Below, in pieces: positions 11,070 through 23,269 of a stretch of DNA of 64,000 bases. Made by a program: the position numbers and the translations under genes. The DNA is from Margaritifera margaritifera (taxonomy: Eukaryota; Mollusca; Bivalvia; Unionida; Margaritiferidae), in contig JAQPZY010001581.1 of the NCBI GenBank assembly GCA_029931535.1, forward strand, positions 2,952,501-3,016,500. The letters run 5' to 3'. The notes beneath the pieces were generated by a model. That model saw only the letters and a list, made by a program, of their open reading frames with translations, was not told the DNA's origin and ran no database searches. Position 1 is the stretch's first letter; each line of letters opens with the position of its first letter.

Positions 11070-13142
11070 TTGGATTCTGAATGTAAACAACTGGAAAGTG
11101 ACATCATATGCACAATATAACATCAAAACAAAAACATTTGCTACATGTCACGTTCACTGAAAATTTTAATACAATTCACACTGAGAATTTACTCTTTTTG
11201 AAGACAGAGTGTTTAGCTTTTTGATCCAGAATGATTCTTTTACAAACCTATACGATTTTTTACCATATACTTTTTCAATATCTACAACTAAATAATCACA
11301 TAAAGAGTGATTATCTGTATTAAAATGCTTGCAACAGGATCATCATCTTTTCTAGTCCTAATTTTAGAAAGGCTTAGCTGTGTTCATTGATATAAAGAGT
11401 CTCCTGTTTGCCCTACAAAGACTGTTTTTCTACGCTTTTTACAGATAACAGTAAATAATTCCTACACCTTGACAATCTATATGGCCTTGGATTTTGTATT
11501 CTTTCCTGTTCATCCTGTAGAAATGGTTGGACTTAATGACATATTTACATATTGCACACTCCATCTTGCAGGGTTTATGCACATTTTCTTCTTTGGTGTA
11601 AAAGTGCAGACTGTGTTTCTTGGAGACTAAAATATCCCTCAAGTTGTTATCTCACTTGAAAGATACAAGTGTTGGATTTGGGAAAATCTGCTGTAGTTGC
11701 TCTGACTGATGAAGTGTTTTTAGGTGTTTCTTTAATATTTCATGTATATTTGAAAATCCTGGAGAGAATGTTATAACAGTGGCACACAGTCAAATTTCAC
11801 TTTCGGTTTGTTCTAGAAAGATAATTTCTGTGTAACATATCAACCTTTTGAATATTTTTCTCTTTTTTTATTGCAAGGGATAGTCATGCTTTTGGAAATG
11901 AAGTATTGTTACCAATTGATGTTTCATGTAATCTTCATTCTCAGAGCAAATTCGTTATATTAGTATTCAGAATCCCTATGGCATTGCCCGTTTCATAGCT
12001 TCTGGACGACTTGATTTAATATGGGGATTCATATGCTTATCAGTTGTTTTGATGTAGCCCTTATCTAGGAATGTCATAGTGTCCAGAAATTCAAATGTTT
12101 CCAAAGAATAGTGCATCTCTACTTGAATTCTTGGGTGTATTGAATTTGCTTGCCTGTAAAATTCCATGAATTCATCTAGTTCATGGATCCAGACACCCAG
12201 AATATCATCAATAAATTGCCAATATGCATTTGATAGTTGTTTTTATTGTTTAAACGGTTCTCTGATGTATGTACTTGCACAATTCATTCCTTGGTGTGAT
12301 TGTATGGCCGTGCCTTCAATTTGTAAATACTGTTTTCTGGCAGAGGTAAAATTAATATTTTGCAAAACTGTGTCTTGCATCTCTAGGACTGAATCTGTAG
12401 GGACTGTTTTACAACTGCGGGACTCAAGCTCCTTTCTGTAAGTGTTATACACCTCTTTTCTTGAACCTCTTGGATATAATGCTTTCACGTCAAAGCAGAA
12501 TAACATGGTATGTTCTGGTAATAGCTGTTCAGTTGTTCTGATCTTAAGTTCTGCATGTGCTCTTCTAACTGATTTTCAACAAACTCTGCCAACTTCTAAG
12601 TTGGATGGTTTCTCCTATTGCCAATTGTTCTCATAGATCTATTCTTTTTATGAATCTGGTGTTGGCTTGGACTTTGCCTGGTCTGGTGTCTTCAGGTAGT
12701 AGATATTTTCTGAGTTCTTTGGATATACTTCCTTCTTTGTACAACCTCACTATTAGATGCTTAAGTTTGTTTTTCTTTCTTTTTGGTCAAATCCTCCTCA
12801 GTTTCTTTGTTTGTGGCAATATCTATGATGTCTTTTTCAATTTCTGTCATGTAGTTGTCCCTATTCATGATCACTATTCCTGATCCTGTGTCTACAGGAC
12901 AGATCATGATAGAAGTGTCATTGAACAATTCGTGCATTGCTTCTTCCTCTCCTTTGCTAATGTTCATTTTGAATTATTTTTTTCAGTCCATGAATTATAC
13001 TCTCTCTAACTTCCTGTATGTATAGGTCCAGCCACTGATCTCTGCCTGCTTCCAGTATCCAGTCACTTTGATTTCTGCATTTGTCAGATTTTACGTCCTC
13101 TATGTCTATATTTTCACCATGAAAATATTCCATTAACCTCAT
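11070..13142 (-). pseudogene. Penelope-like retroelement (PLE) ORF, broken
   Basis: Minus-strand fragments follow the order of a Penelope-like protein. 13142-12957 and 12967-12761 carry 'EEEAMHELFNDTSIMICPVD' then 'GSGIVIMNRDNY', the N-terminal PLE block usually reading ADKGSxxVxMDxxxY. 12506-12243 has RT motif A 'FDVKALYP' and motif B 'EGTAIQSHQGMN'. About 12225-12190 reads 'WQFIDDILGVW', the catalytic FIDD. 12167-11976 continues with 'NSIHPRIQVEMHYSLETFEF'. 11642-11395 holds a GIY-YIG endonuclease core (GIIY...VFVGQTG). Several frameshifts and stops separate the pieces. The part below about 11240 is less certain. Lengths match one PLE with RT followed by GIY-YIG. Confidence 0.88.
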
Positions 13143-13545
13143 CTATCTTTCCCATTCCTTAATGTCCTAAAGTAACTTTCTTATGTTAGTATTTTTTGCA
13201 TTGGTACAAACCCTAAACCATTTTATAGTAAACCTAGTTGGTTTCTAGTCAATACATTTGACGAGAAATTAAATACTACCTATTTTTCTCCAAGATTTTT
13301 TTATTTTTTATTTTTGGTTGAAGCAGAGATATAAACATGGAAATGTTGTATGAGGTTCTTAACAGTCCCATACTTCACATTCTCACAGTCCCCCCAAAAG
13401 CAGTCAATAATGTAAAATGGTCATTCTCATCATGAATGGTGACATAATTACAATTATGATTGCAGTCAGAAACTTTTCCATATTTGATTCATATGTGGTT
13501 TCCATTATAATTTTGTGAAACAGATACCTCTAACCTGAAGCATCC

Positions 13546-13641
13546 ACTCACAGCTATAATTTCCACTTCTGTAGCTTACTCACAGCTATAATTTCCACTT
13601 CTGTAGCTTACTCACAGCTATAATTTCCACTTCTGTAGCTT
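13546..13641. repeat. 32-bp tandem repeat, three identical units
   Basis: The unit starts 'ACTCACAGCTATAATTTCCA' at 13546, 13578 and 13610. The copies are identical, which points to recent expansion. Confidence 0.9.
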
Positions 13642-14929
13642 ATGTTGAAATATGACCATTAGATTTCAAAACATTTGCTATATGTGTGTCAAAGTCTTTG
13701 TCAGTGTAATATATGGAATAAAGTATGTCACTTTTTTATAACATCCACTACGGTTACTTTCACATGGTGTACCTGTGTACCATATACAAACTGAGAAATA
13801 CATTTAAAGAAACAGTTTCCATCTTTTTCAATTTCTATACCATGTTTACTGAGTAATTCTGCGATTTGTATGATATTGCTACTTTGATCACAAGATTGAG
13901 CACTTATATGTACCTTAGAATGTTACATAAATTCATAATGATGTCCACACTGTGTCTGGGTCTCACCACTTGATGGGTGCCTGTTTGAATGTTGTTTACT
14001 TACCTTACACTTTAGTGCATAAAGTTTGCTAAAGTTTCTTTGCTGTAATGATCTCCTGAATACGTTTGATCTTTCTCGTGTATCCGATGTAATGACTTTA
14101 CAGCATGATTTGCCTGGTTCTTTGTGAAGCACAGTTGTTAGAGTATTAATACTTTTGTTTGAATTTTCAAGTTGATTTTTAGATGTTCCGCACTCTGTCA
14201 GATAAAACCCTTTCTACCTCCCAATTTTCCCCATGTTTCGATCCCAAACTCAGTCTGCATTTAATACGGAATCTTTTCAGTATGTATCCATTGTTCAAAC
14301 ACTCCAGCAGGAACACCAAATGAATTTGATAGTGTATCTTTTTTAATTCAAATCTTTCTAATTGTTTTACTAAATAGTCATGTCATATACACATATTTCA
14401 GAGTTAAAAAGATTGGCGTTTCTCCTTGTGATCTAGTACATAATTTGTTCTTTTTGCACCAAAAATTGCCATTAACATGTCCATAATTAATGTTACCAAT
14501 ATTTGTATCATTCCCTGACAAGTACTGTGTATGTGACCATTTTACTGACTTTATCCTGGGAGTTTATTTTTCTTTGATGATAAAACATTTTTCCTTTACT
14601 GTAAAAATACTTATATAATCCTATCCACTTTGAAAAGTTCATATCTCTGACCAACTCATATAATTTTTCATTTCTGTCTATGGGAGCCCCCAGCAGTTTC
14701 AGGGTTACTGAATTGACTGCATGCACCCATCTGCATGTTGTGAGAGGCAACTAATGGAGGCAGCCTTTTTGCCCTAAGATATGTTCCCATGATGACATTC
14801 CAGTTAAGAAGATCTTGGACTGTTTAAAAGAGTGCAGTTTATGGCAGAAATTGGACTTTGCTTTATCTTTGTTTTACCTAAACTTAGCACTGTAGAGCCA
14901 AAATTGTGCTAATGTACCATTGTATGCTA

Positions 14930-14971
14930 CACACACAGACACACAGACAGACAGACAGACACACACACATT
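14930..14971. repeat. (CA)n/(CAGA)n microsatellite
   Basis: Alternating CA and CAGA units directly in front of MITE copy 2. Confidence 0.85.
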
Positions 14972-14996
14972 GTTCAGAACTCACTGCCTGGACGTA

Positions 14997-15213
14997 CCAT
15001 ATATACTTGTGTATAAACCGTGTCAAAATGCAAACAACATTGACCTTGATCTGCCGTTGCATTATGCGCCAGCAGATCAGGGTCTATGTTGTTTGTTTTA
15101 CTGATTAATCCTTACAAACTGCATAGACCCAGATCTGCCGACACATTGTGCAACGGCATATCTGGATCTATGTAGTTTGCAGTTGGTATTGGAATATATG
15201 CAATTATATATGG
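14997..15213 (-). mobile_element. 217-bp two-hairpin MITE, copy 2 (B-A)
   Basis: Ends CCATATATACTTG and ATTATATATGG, with TA outside both. Hairpin B (AACATTGACCTTGATCTGCC) precedes hairpin A, the opposite orientation to copy 1. Confidence 0.88.
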
Positions 15214-15215
15214 TA

Positions 15216-16479
15216 GCTTGCCTTACTTTGGCAGGCATTACCTGTTTGGGCTTATTACTAATGTTGAATCACTCTGCAGAGTATTAGAGTGAATTATTTC
15301 ATTGGATAAAATTCTGCTGTGGACAGAGCTTGGAGATTCATCAATTGTGCATTCTGTACACACAACTATAAAGATAGGATGATCTGATTGATGTGAAACT
15401 TTATTATACTTGGCTCACAATAGCCAAGAACTAAAATCAAAAGAAATGAATTATGTAACAATATTAGAATAGAATGCCACCAATTTAATGGATTCCATGA
15501 CCATGCTCATTTTATATGCAGTACAACAGTATACTGAGGGGCTTTATTGTGAGGAACCACTCTAATCACCATCATCATGTTTTTGTATACATCACATTCT
15601 GATCAGGAGTTATCATCCAATGGCAAATTTGTGTTCAAATTCTTGTCACTAGGCCCTGCAGTGTCAGTCAGTGTTTGTGGCACATTCATTTTTGTCAGTC
15701 CCATGTTAGTGGGAAAGTGAGACGTAGCAGCATCAGATTTTAATTAAGGTTTTCATTTTTTGAGGTTTCATTATTGAACAAAAACATTACATGCTGTGAT
15801 ACATTGACTCAGCCCTTTTAACCTTGGCATCAAGGTTTCAGAAAGAGTAATCTGATTAAAAAGGAGATCTCCAGTATAACATGGATCTGTTGGATGCTGA
15901 TACATGGCCATGTTCTTTTGGTCTTTTCAATTTACCAATCAAATTACAGCTTTCATATTTATGAAAGTTAAAAACTTTATTCGAAACATATCATTTCTAA
16001 TGATAATTCTCCCTAACCTGAAATCTAATGCTTATTTTGATAGGTTACTAAAAATAGGTGAACGGGAATTTCAAACATTGGCAGAACACAAATTTTATCA
16101 GTGCCTTCAGATCTACTTATAATAAGAAGATCTTGATTTTAATCAGATTGTAGAAAGAGAATATATTCCTTAGTTTTTTTGGTTAAAGTATTTTATTGAC
16201 CTGTATTTTCTTTATCCCTCCATGGATTCAGTTTATTACTTTCTTGGGATATTTCATTATGCCCCCACTTAAATAGCAGAATGGGCATATTGCTTTGCTG
16301 CTGTCTCTCCATACATCTTGTAGACTTGATCGTCTGCACATCTATCCTGAAACAATTTTAGTGCGATATCGCAAAACTATTAGACTTAGAGTCATTTTTT
16401 TTTTTTACAGATGTTATCACGGTTATGAGTCGATGACTTGATTAGATTTTCAGGCCATTACATACATTTTTTCAAATTT
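15216..16479. other. ATXN3 intron, no recognised element
   Basis: No convincing ORF or repeat. A + strand ORF of 72 codons at 15904 has no motif. Confidence 0.5.
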
Positions 16480-17690
16480 AGCTCATGTAGCCATAAAGTG
16501 AGCTTTTGGTATGGTCCTGCATCTTTCATGCATCCATTAACAATTGGTGTTTTCATCTTAAAAACCACCAGACCAAATTTGGCACGGAGCATTCGAGCAT
16601 GAATGGATTTCAAATCTATACAAATGATGCTGATATGCTTCAGATATGGTCACTGTTAGTAAAATTGGAAAAGCTACTGTTGCTAAAGCTAGAAAAACTC
16701 TAAAACAACTTCTCTGAAACTGATGAAAAGAATTTGACCAAACTTGACAGAAAGCATCCTGGCATGAAGACCTTTCCAATTTTTACAAATGATGCTGATC
16801 TGCCATAAAGTAAGGCCATTGTTACTATAAAATAGACATATCTTGAAACAAGTTCTTCCCAAAAACTATTGAATAGAACCTGACTGAACTTGACAGAAAG
16901 CATCCTGGCATGAAGACCTTTCGGATTTATGCAAATTATGCTGATTTGTCATCAGATATGGGTACCATTACTAAAAATTGACACAAATTTAAGTGGCTTC
17001 TTCCTAAAAACTGCACAACTGAATTTTACCAAATTTTACAGAAAGCATCCTGGCATAGAGCTTTCAACTTTGTACCAATTATGCTTATCCGCTATCAAAT
17101 ATGGCTGCCATTACTAAAAATAGAAAAACCCTCAAACGACTTCTTCACAAAACCACTCAACAGAATTTGACCAAATTCAACAGAAAGCATCCTGAGATGA
17201 AGTTCTTTAAAAATTTGTTCAAATGATGTCAATCTGCAATCAAATATGGGCACCATTACTAAGAAGAGATAAACTTTTAAATGACTTTTTCTCAAAAACC
17301 ACTGAACAGAATTTCATCAAATGTGTTTGAAAGCATTCTGGCTTGGTTAACTTTAAATTTTGTACAAATGATGCCAATCTGCAATCCGATATGACCAGTA
17401 TTACTAAAATTGACTTCTCAAAAATCACTCAAAAGAATTTGATAAAATTGTATAGAAAGCATCCAGACATGAAGGCCTTTACATTTTTTTCTAAATGACG
17501 CCCATCTGCCATCAAAATATGGCCACTGTTACTAAATATAGAAAACCTTTAAACGACTTCTAAAAAAAACACTTAGCAGAATTTGACCAACTGTAAGGGA
17601 AAATACCCTGGCATAGAGGCCTTTCAATATTTTACAGGTTATGTTGATGTGCCATAAAATATGGATGATGGTATGAAAAACTAAGAAACA
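16480..17690 (+). mobile_element. Tandem-array element, ~143-bp units (family 1)
   Basis: A leader 'AGCTCATGTAGCCATAAAGT' plus 'GAGCTTTTGGTATGGTCC' is followed by about seven diverged units. The landmark 'GAAAGCATCCTGGCATGAAG' recurs near 16751, 16896, 17040, 17182, 17327, 17455 and 17599, about 143 bp apart. There is no coding content. The leader resembles those at 21948, 40394 and 44650, although the units are unrelated in sequence. This is probably a non-autonomous element with a variable array. Confidence 0.7.
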
Positions 17691-17913
17691 TTGAAACAAT
17701 TGTTTTCATAATGAGTGCAGTCAACAGCACTGGAAGAAATTTCTTCAAAAAGCATACCACTGATCAGGATTTTTTGTTCTGCATTATTACTATTGGGCAG
17801 ATGTAAGCCAGGTGAGCAATCTCAGGGCCACTTGAGTGTCTTGTTTACCTTAAAAAAGGTATGATATCCACATGACTTGAAAAAGAAATAAAATCTTTAC
17901 AATTACATATATA

Positions 17914-19232
17914 ATGTGTATACTCACTTATAAGTCAAGTCCAACTGCAAACTGCACAGACCCAGATCTCTCATTGCATAATGTGCTCGCAGATCTGGGT
18001 CTATGCAGTTTGTTAGGAGTAATCAGTAGAACAAGCAAAAAACATAGACCCTGATCTGCTGGTGCATTATGCAACAGCAGATCTGGGTCTATGTTGTTTG
18101 CAGTTGGACTCAACTTGTGAGTACGGTGAAACCCCGCTATAACGCGAATTCGGATATAACGCGATCGTGGCATGGCTCCCAAGATTTCATATATTTATTC
18201 GCACATGACAATTTTTTTTTCAAAGTATGAGAAATAGTGTATAAAATGTGTATATTACATTATCAATTTGGGAAGAGATCGCGTATGAATTCGAATATAA
18301 TACGTTTGTGGCGTGGTTCCTGAAATTTTATATACATGTACATGTATTTTTCTCGTACACAGAACAAAGAAAAAATTTTAAATATGAAAAATAGTGTATA
18401 AAAAGTTTATTATCATTTTGAGGAAGAGATCACGTATGAATTTGATCGTGGTGTGGCTTCTAAAATTTAACAATTTCACCAATTTCTTGAAGTGTTATGC
18501 CAAAATAAACATTATCGGAAATGTTACTTATTACTGATCCATGAGTAAAGCCAGTAAGTCTTCTTTGTGTTTGTCTTCAATTCATTCTGTATACAATCAT
18601 TGCTCAAACAATAGCCGACATGTTTTTCTTCTTTAACTGCATACACAACCAAGCTTCAGACAATGTGGTGGTTGATAAAAGAATCTCATGATTTAATAAA
18701 CATCAAATAACGTAAGCCACCAACACGTGCGCTGGACTTCAATTAATCCTGTATAATCATTGCGCAAACAATAGCCGACTTATGTTTCTTCCTTAACTGC
18801 ATACACAACCAACCACCAGACAATGCGGTGGTTGATCAAGATTGTCATATGTGGGTGCTTATGTAGAGACTGAGCTTGGGCGGCAAGATCAAAGATTGTC
18901 ATATGGGGGTGCTTATGTAGAGACTGAGCTTGGGTGGCAAGATCACAGGGAGTTCAAATAACCACTCTCTGTTACTTGGCACTGAACAAGTATCAATATC
19001 AAACTTGTGGCTCAATCAAAGGGTTGTCATATATGAAAACAAAGACGGATCGATATCAGATAGTAAACGGTGTTGATACCCTATTCATATTATACATAAG
19101 ACGTGTATACGTTGTTCTCTGAATAAAGTAAAATATAGTAAAACCCCACAATAACGCGACCCCGCTTTTTCCGCGATCAAATTTTATGGACCCCAAATAT
19201 CGCGTTATAGCAGGGTTTCACTGTATATGCAG
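17914..19232 (+). mobile_element. 217-bp two-hairpin MITE, copy 3 (A-B), interrupted
   Basis: The segments are 17914-18123 (210 bp) and 19226-19232 (7 bp). Together they are exactly 217 bp, the family length. Between them lies another TIR element plus its duplicated TA. The end 'GAGTA' + 'TATGCAG' restores the family's usual terminus. Order A then B. Confidence 0.88.
18124..19223. mobile_element. 1100-bp TIR element (CAGTGAAACCCYGCTATAACGCG ends)
   Basis: The left end 'CGGTGAAACCCCGCTATAAC' and the right end (inverted 'CAGTGAAACCCTGCTATAAC') form TIRs of about 23 bp. TA duplicates lie at 18122-18123 and 19224-19225. It inserted into MITE copy 3. The interior is non-coding and built from duplications: a ~150-bp unit repeated about three times (18140-18470), a ~160-bp pair (18598-18838) and a 54-bp pair (18839-18947). 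The TA target and end sequence suggest a pogo/Tc1-mariner-type non-autonomous element. Confidence 0.85.
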
Positions 19233-19296
19233 TAGGTTTAAATTCAACACCAGTACCTTGTTTACGCACTCAAGATGATGTTTTTTCCACTTTCAG

Positions 19297-19433
19297 CAAC
19301 CATCCAGTAATTATGATGATAGTGGCTTTTTCTCCGTCCAGGTGATAGATAAGGCCGTTAGTGTGTGGGCCCTGGAGTTGGTGCCATACAACTCACAAAA
19401 TCCAGTAGCCAGATATGCAAGACAGGACCCAAC
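19297..19433 (+). CDS. ATXN3: Ataxin-3 exon: fused counterpart of human exons 3+4
   Basis: The acceptor 'CACTTTCAG' and donor 'GTATGT' (19434) border 137 nt. It encodes 'QPSSNYDDSGFFSVQ' followed without interruption by 'VIDKAVSVWALELVPYN' and 'ARQDPT'. In human ATXN3 the DDSGFFS segment is its own 45-nt exon and is skipped in some isoforms. Here it continues through the sequence 'GTCCAGGTGATAG', so no intron separates the two. Two extra residues relative to human explain the length. The exon ends in phase 2. Confidence 0.95.
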
Positions 19434-19499
19434 GTATGTTTAAAGATAAAGTTTAAAGTCTTTCTGAGCTTGTTAGTGGTTTATAAGGTTGGAGTAGAT

Positions 19500-19735
19500 C
19501 CAGGTTTCTTTCAGCACTAACAATATATGACTCCTCCTAGATTAGATGCCAGTTCATCACAGGTTAAAGCCCATTCCCTAATCCTCTCTCCCCCACTCCC
19601 TGAAAATGCTGGAACTATTTGTACAGCTTAGTGAAATTTAAGTGCCACCTACAATGGCTAGACCTGGGTTGAACCTTTGACTTTCTTATCCTAGGTCTGC
19701 AGGACTTTCCACTAGACCATGCTGTCCTACTTATG
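19500..19735 (-). mobile_element. tRNA-derived SINE
   Basis: On the minus strand an A-box-like 'TGGTCTAGTGG' (19719-19709) is followed by a B-box 'GGTTCAACCC' (19676-19667), spaced as in tRNA promoters. Further 3' it has 'CTGTGATGAACTGGCATCTA', a tail motif common in SINE/LINE pairs. The anticodon arm is not tRNA-like, so this is a SINE and not a tRNA gene. It begins about 65 bp after the ATXN3 exon. Confidence 0.65.
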
Positions 19736-19845
19736 ATTGGGATGTTTTTAATATAAAATTATCCTAGCATGATGTTTTTACAAAAATAAAGAGGCAATGG
19801 AATTTTCAGAAAATTGTTATTCTCCTTAATTGATACAAGCAGTTA

Positions 19846-20254
19846 CCGTATTTGCCGGCATATAAGTTGATACTTTTTTACCTGGAAGTCTGGGCTTCGT
19901 CTTATACTCCGAATCGACTTATATATGGATTATGTTATTGAAATTGCTTTACAGTATGTTAATGTAATTTTTCATACGTGAAAATTGTTGCATACAATGT
20001 ACCAATAAATAATACCTATAAATAATACATGTACAGACCATCTTAATCATTTTCTCAATTAATCTGGAATAGCATAGTGATACCATTAATATTCATGAAA
20101 CCGGAAGTTACTAGCGAAAGTGACGAAGCCAAGGTGTTGATCTGGCTTCGTCTTATATGCCGCATAGACTTATATATGGATGAAGGATTGAAAATTGACA
20201 AAATTAGCGAATTCGACTTAGACTCCGCATCGACTTATAGGCCGGCAAATACGG
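19846..20254. mobile_element. 409-bp TIR MITE with CCGTATTTGCCGGC ends
   Basis: 'CCGTATTTGCCGGCATATAA' at the left is matched in inverse by the right end '...TATAGGCCGGCAAATACGG', with TA outside both ends. Internal direct copies of 'CTTCGTCTTATA' occur near each end. The first bases (CCGTAT) equal those of the 217-bp MITE, so the two may be mobilised by related transposases. An ORF at 20077-20334 runs through it but is not credible. Confidence 0.8.
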
Positions 20255-20467
20255 TATACACTGTGATCATAAGCAATAAGTATATCCTGACTGATGTTTG
20301 GCATATTGTTAATGGTAAAATTGTCATAAATTAATTTTGATTTGTTTAAAATTTATAGATACGATAAAATTAACTCAAGTTTGTATTGCCCTTTAATAAT
20401 TCATTATGTTTATTGTCAACAAGCATATCCTGCATAATAGCAACATGTTGACTTTAATACAAAAATA

Positions 20468-20684
20468 CCATATATGCTCATGTATAATCCAGGTCCAAAT
20501 GCAAACAACATAGACCCTGATCTGCCATCGCATAATGCGCCAGTAGATCAGGGTCCATGTTGTTTGTTCTACTGATTAGTCCTTACAAACTGCATAGGCC
20601 CAAATCTGCTGGCGTATTATGCCATGGCAGATCTGGGTCAATTCAGTTTGCAGTTCGTATTAGTTTATACACGAGTATATACGG
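20468..20684 (-). mobile_element. 217-bp two-hairpin MITE, copy 4 (B-A)
   Basis: Ends CCATATATGCTCATG and CGAGTATATACGG, with TA outside each. Hairpin B first, then A. Exactly 217 bp. Confidence 0.9.
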
Positions 20685-21659
20685 TATACCTTTTTAATAA
20701 AAGTGTTCCTTTGGTAAAAGGTGCCCTCTTACCCATCATTTTTGGAGAATTACCAAATAAAGCACTTACTACTTAACCTGAAACGAATATCAGATTTTCA
20801 TCGCCATTATTAAAGGTATCAAATCCATCCTATTTTCTTTGTTTACTTTAATATTTATTGACACATCCAAATGCACAAGCATGTGGCCAATTTAATATAA
20901 TTAAACTTGGATATATTCAATTTGTCATATATGCCCAACATGTCCAAAAGTAAAATTTTGCAACTATAAAATACCCAAATCAGACATTGGGAGTTTCTGC
21001 CAAGCCATAAGAAACTCATATTCAGACTTGATAAATAATTGTCAAGTCTTTCTGTATTACTTGTTATCTTTTAGTAATGAGAATATTACTATTCAGAATT
21101 TTCACATTATGATGACCATATGAGCAGGTGTTTAAATTTCAGGTGTTTGGCAGGTTTAATGTTGTTCCATTGTGAACTAATTCAGCATTGCATTGTTTAC
21201 ATTTTGCCTTCTTTGTTTCTGTTACAAAATACTGCCAAACTCACTAGGTAAACAAATGAATGTTCAAATACCAATTTTCTATTTAAATAATCACAGAAAA
21301 GTATTCTGATTTAAATATTCAGTTATTCATTTCAGCTCTATTTTCTGTTATTTGAGACACATATAGGGCTTGACTTCATTCTGTTTTTGTACTTGTAAAT
21401 TAAATTGTGATGGAATGATATCCCTTTTATCAAGTGCCATCTGCCCATACTGCTGTTTAAATGCGGTGATGCCGAAAGCAATTCTCCAAAAAGTTAAATG
21501 ATGTATTTTCTTCCCTACAAGTAAATGGCCTTGCCTTTTATTCCTTAAACTTTTTTTTTAGCACAAAATGCATTTATATCATTAATTTTATTGCCCATGT
21601 CATCATTTGCAGTGTTGACAATATTTTATTAATTTAAATGCATTTTTTGTCTTTAACAG
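20685..21659. other. ATXN3 intron, no recognised element
   Basis: AT-rich intron up to the acceptor at 21659. Nothing recognised. Confidence 0.5.
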
Positions 21660-21814
21660 GCAACAGAAAGCCTACATCTGTAATTTCCGTGAACACTGGT
21701 TAACCATCAGGAAGCTTGGATTCCAGTGGTTTAATTTGAATTCCCTGCTGACTGGCCCAGAGCTTATATCAGATACCTACCTAGATATGTTTCTCACACA
21801 ATTACAAGAGGAAG
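21660..21814 (+). CDS. ATXN3: Ataxin-3 exon: fused counterpart of human exons 5+6
   Basis: The acceptor 'TGTCTTTAACAG' and donor 'GTGAGA' (21815) border 155 nt, which is the sum of the 67 and 88 nt I recall for human exons 5 and 6. It encodes 'KAYICNFREHWLTIRKLG' with the catalytic histidine, directly followed by 'WFNLNSLLTGPELISDTYLD' with the catalytic asparagine and the ubiquitin-binding surface, then 'MFLTQLQEE'. It completes the Josephin catalytic centre; all three catalytic residues are intact. Confidence 0.96.
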
Positions 21815-21947
21815 GTGAGACATTTTTTGCAGGTGGAGGGAAAGAGGAATAGATAGAGTAAAGCTTGACACTCGCAAAGAAATCTGCATTATAATGGTTG
21901 GGAATTGGAGAGTGTCTAGAGCTGCAAACTCCAGAAGTTAGATTTTT

Positions 21948-22790
21948 AGCTCACCTGGCCAAAAGCTAGTTGAGCTTATGGTATGGCCCTGCATTAGTCG
22001 TCCTGTGTGTGTCATCCATCATCCATCTGGCTGTCAACACTTGCATGTGAATACTCTAAAAGACTTCATTTCTGCTCAGATTTTTATCAGACTTGGCATG
22101 CAAGTTTATATCATCAAGATCTGAGATGAGTTCAAATTATGAATGACATCCATGCATATTAATACTGTGATCATGCATCTGATTGGCTGTGCTTGTGAAC
22201 ACTCTAGAGGCTATATTTCTGATCAGATTTAGATGAGATTTGGTATGTAAGCTTGTGTCATCAAGATCTCAAATGAGCTCAGCAATGAACGACATTCATG
22301 CATTTAATGAGATGATTTTGCATCTGATCGGCTGAGCTATGAACACTCCAGGGGCCATATTTCTGATAAGATTTTGATCAGACCTGTATCATCAAGATTT
22401 AGATTATATGTGATATCCATGAATATTAATGAGATGGTCTTGCATCTGATAGACTGAGCTTGTGAATGCTCCAGAGATATTTCTGAACAGATTTTAATCA
22501 TACTTACTATGTAAGCTTGTATCTTCAAGATATCAGATAGGTTTGATTATAAGCAAAATATCCATGCATAATAATGAGGTGATCTTGCATCTGATTGGCT
22601 AAGCTTGTGAACACTGTAAGGCAATATTTCAAAACATATTTTGATCATTCTTCCAATGTAAGCCTATATCATGAAGATTTCAGATGAGTTCAGTTGTAAG
22701 CAACATTAACTGATATTAATGAGGTGGTATTGCATCTGATTGGCTGAGCTTGTTACCACTCTAGAAACCTAATTCTGAGAAGAGTATGTT
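21948..22790 (+). mobile_element. Tandem-array element, ~145-bp units (family 2)
   Basis: The leader 'AGCTCACCTGGCCAAAAGCT' with closing 'TTGAGCTTATGGTATGGCCC' forms a hairpin. About six units follow with the landmark 'GCATCTGATTGGCTGAGCTT' near 22175, 22321, 22443, 22586 and 22733 (steps of 122-147 bp). There are no ORFs of note. It starts about 130 bp downstream of an ATXN3 exon. Confidence 0.7.
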
Positions 22791-23269
22791 AGATTATTGA
22801 TTATAGTACTCACTGAATGCCAAGAGATTCAGTTCTGGTAATTTCATAGTGAAACCATATATACACATAGTTCCCTCTCCAGGCATGGGGATGTAGAATC
22901 AGCACATGCCAGCATGTCATAAGACGTGACTAAATGGAGGTTGCATGCTGTGTCAGTGAAGGAGAATTTCATGGTTGTTGAGTAGAGGAGAAGCCATTTA
23001 TTCCCACTCAGATGCAACATACTGCAGTATCACTAATTTTTGTGGGGTACCAATTTTCATGGATTTTATTTTTGCCCCAAACCATGATTTTAATGATCCC
23101 ACAAAAAATTATTAGCCACATATGATAAAGAAGCCTCCCCTCCCATTTTCTTACTGTGTTTCATTACTAGAGATTAAAAAAGCTGTTTGATAAGTCAACA
23201 TCATTTCTGTAATCTGGTAACAAAATACAGTAAAGATTGTTTATAATGTTTCAGAGGGGACTGGGATTT

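Larger units (their letters stand above)
13143..14993 (-). other. Possible PLE upstream region; otherwise unassigned
   Basis: Two minus-strand ORFs (14132-13923 and 14750-14508) lie upstream of the Penelope-like reading frame but show no recognised domain. They may be 5' parts of the element or chance ORFs. A 3 x 32-bp repeat interrupts the stretch. Confidence 0.3.

Noticed and set aside
19640..19735. tRNA gene on the minus strand
   Set aside because: A- and B-boxes are present but the stems do not pair as a tRNA and a SINE-type tail follows, so it is called a SINE.
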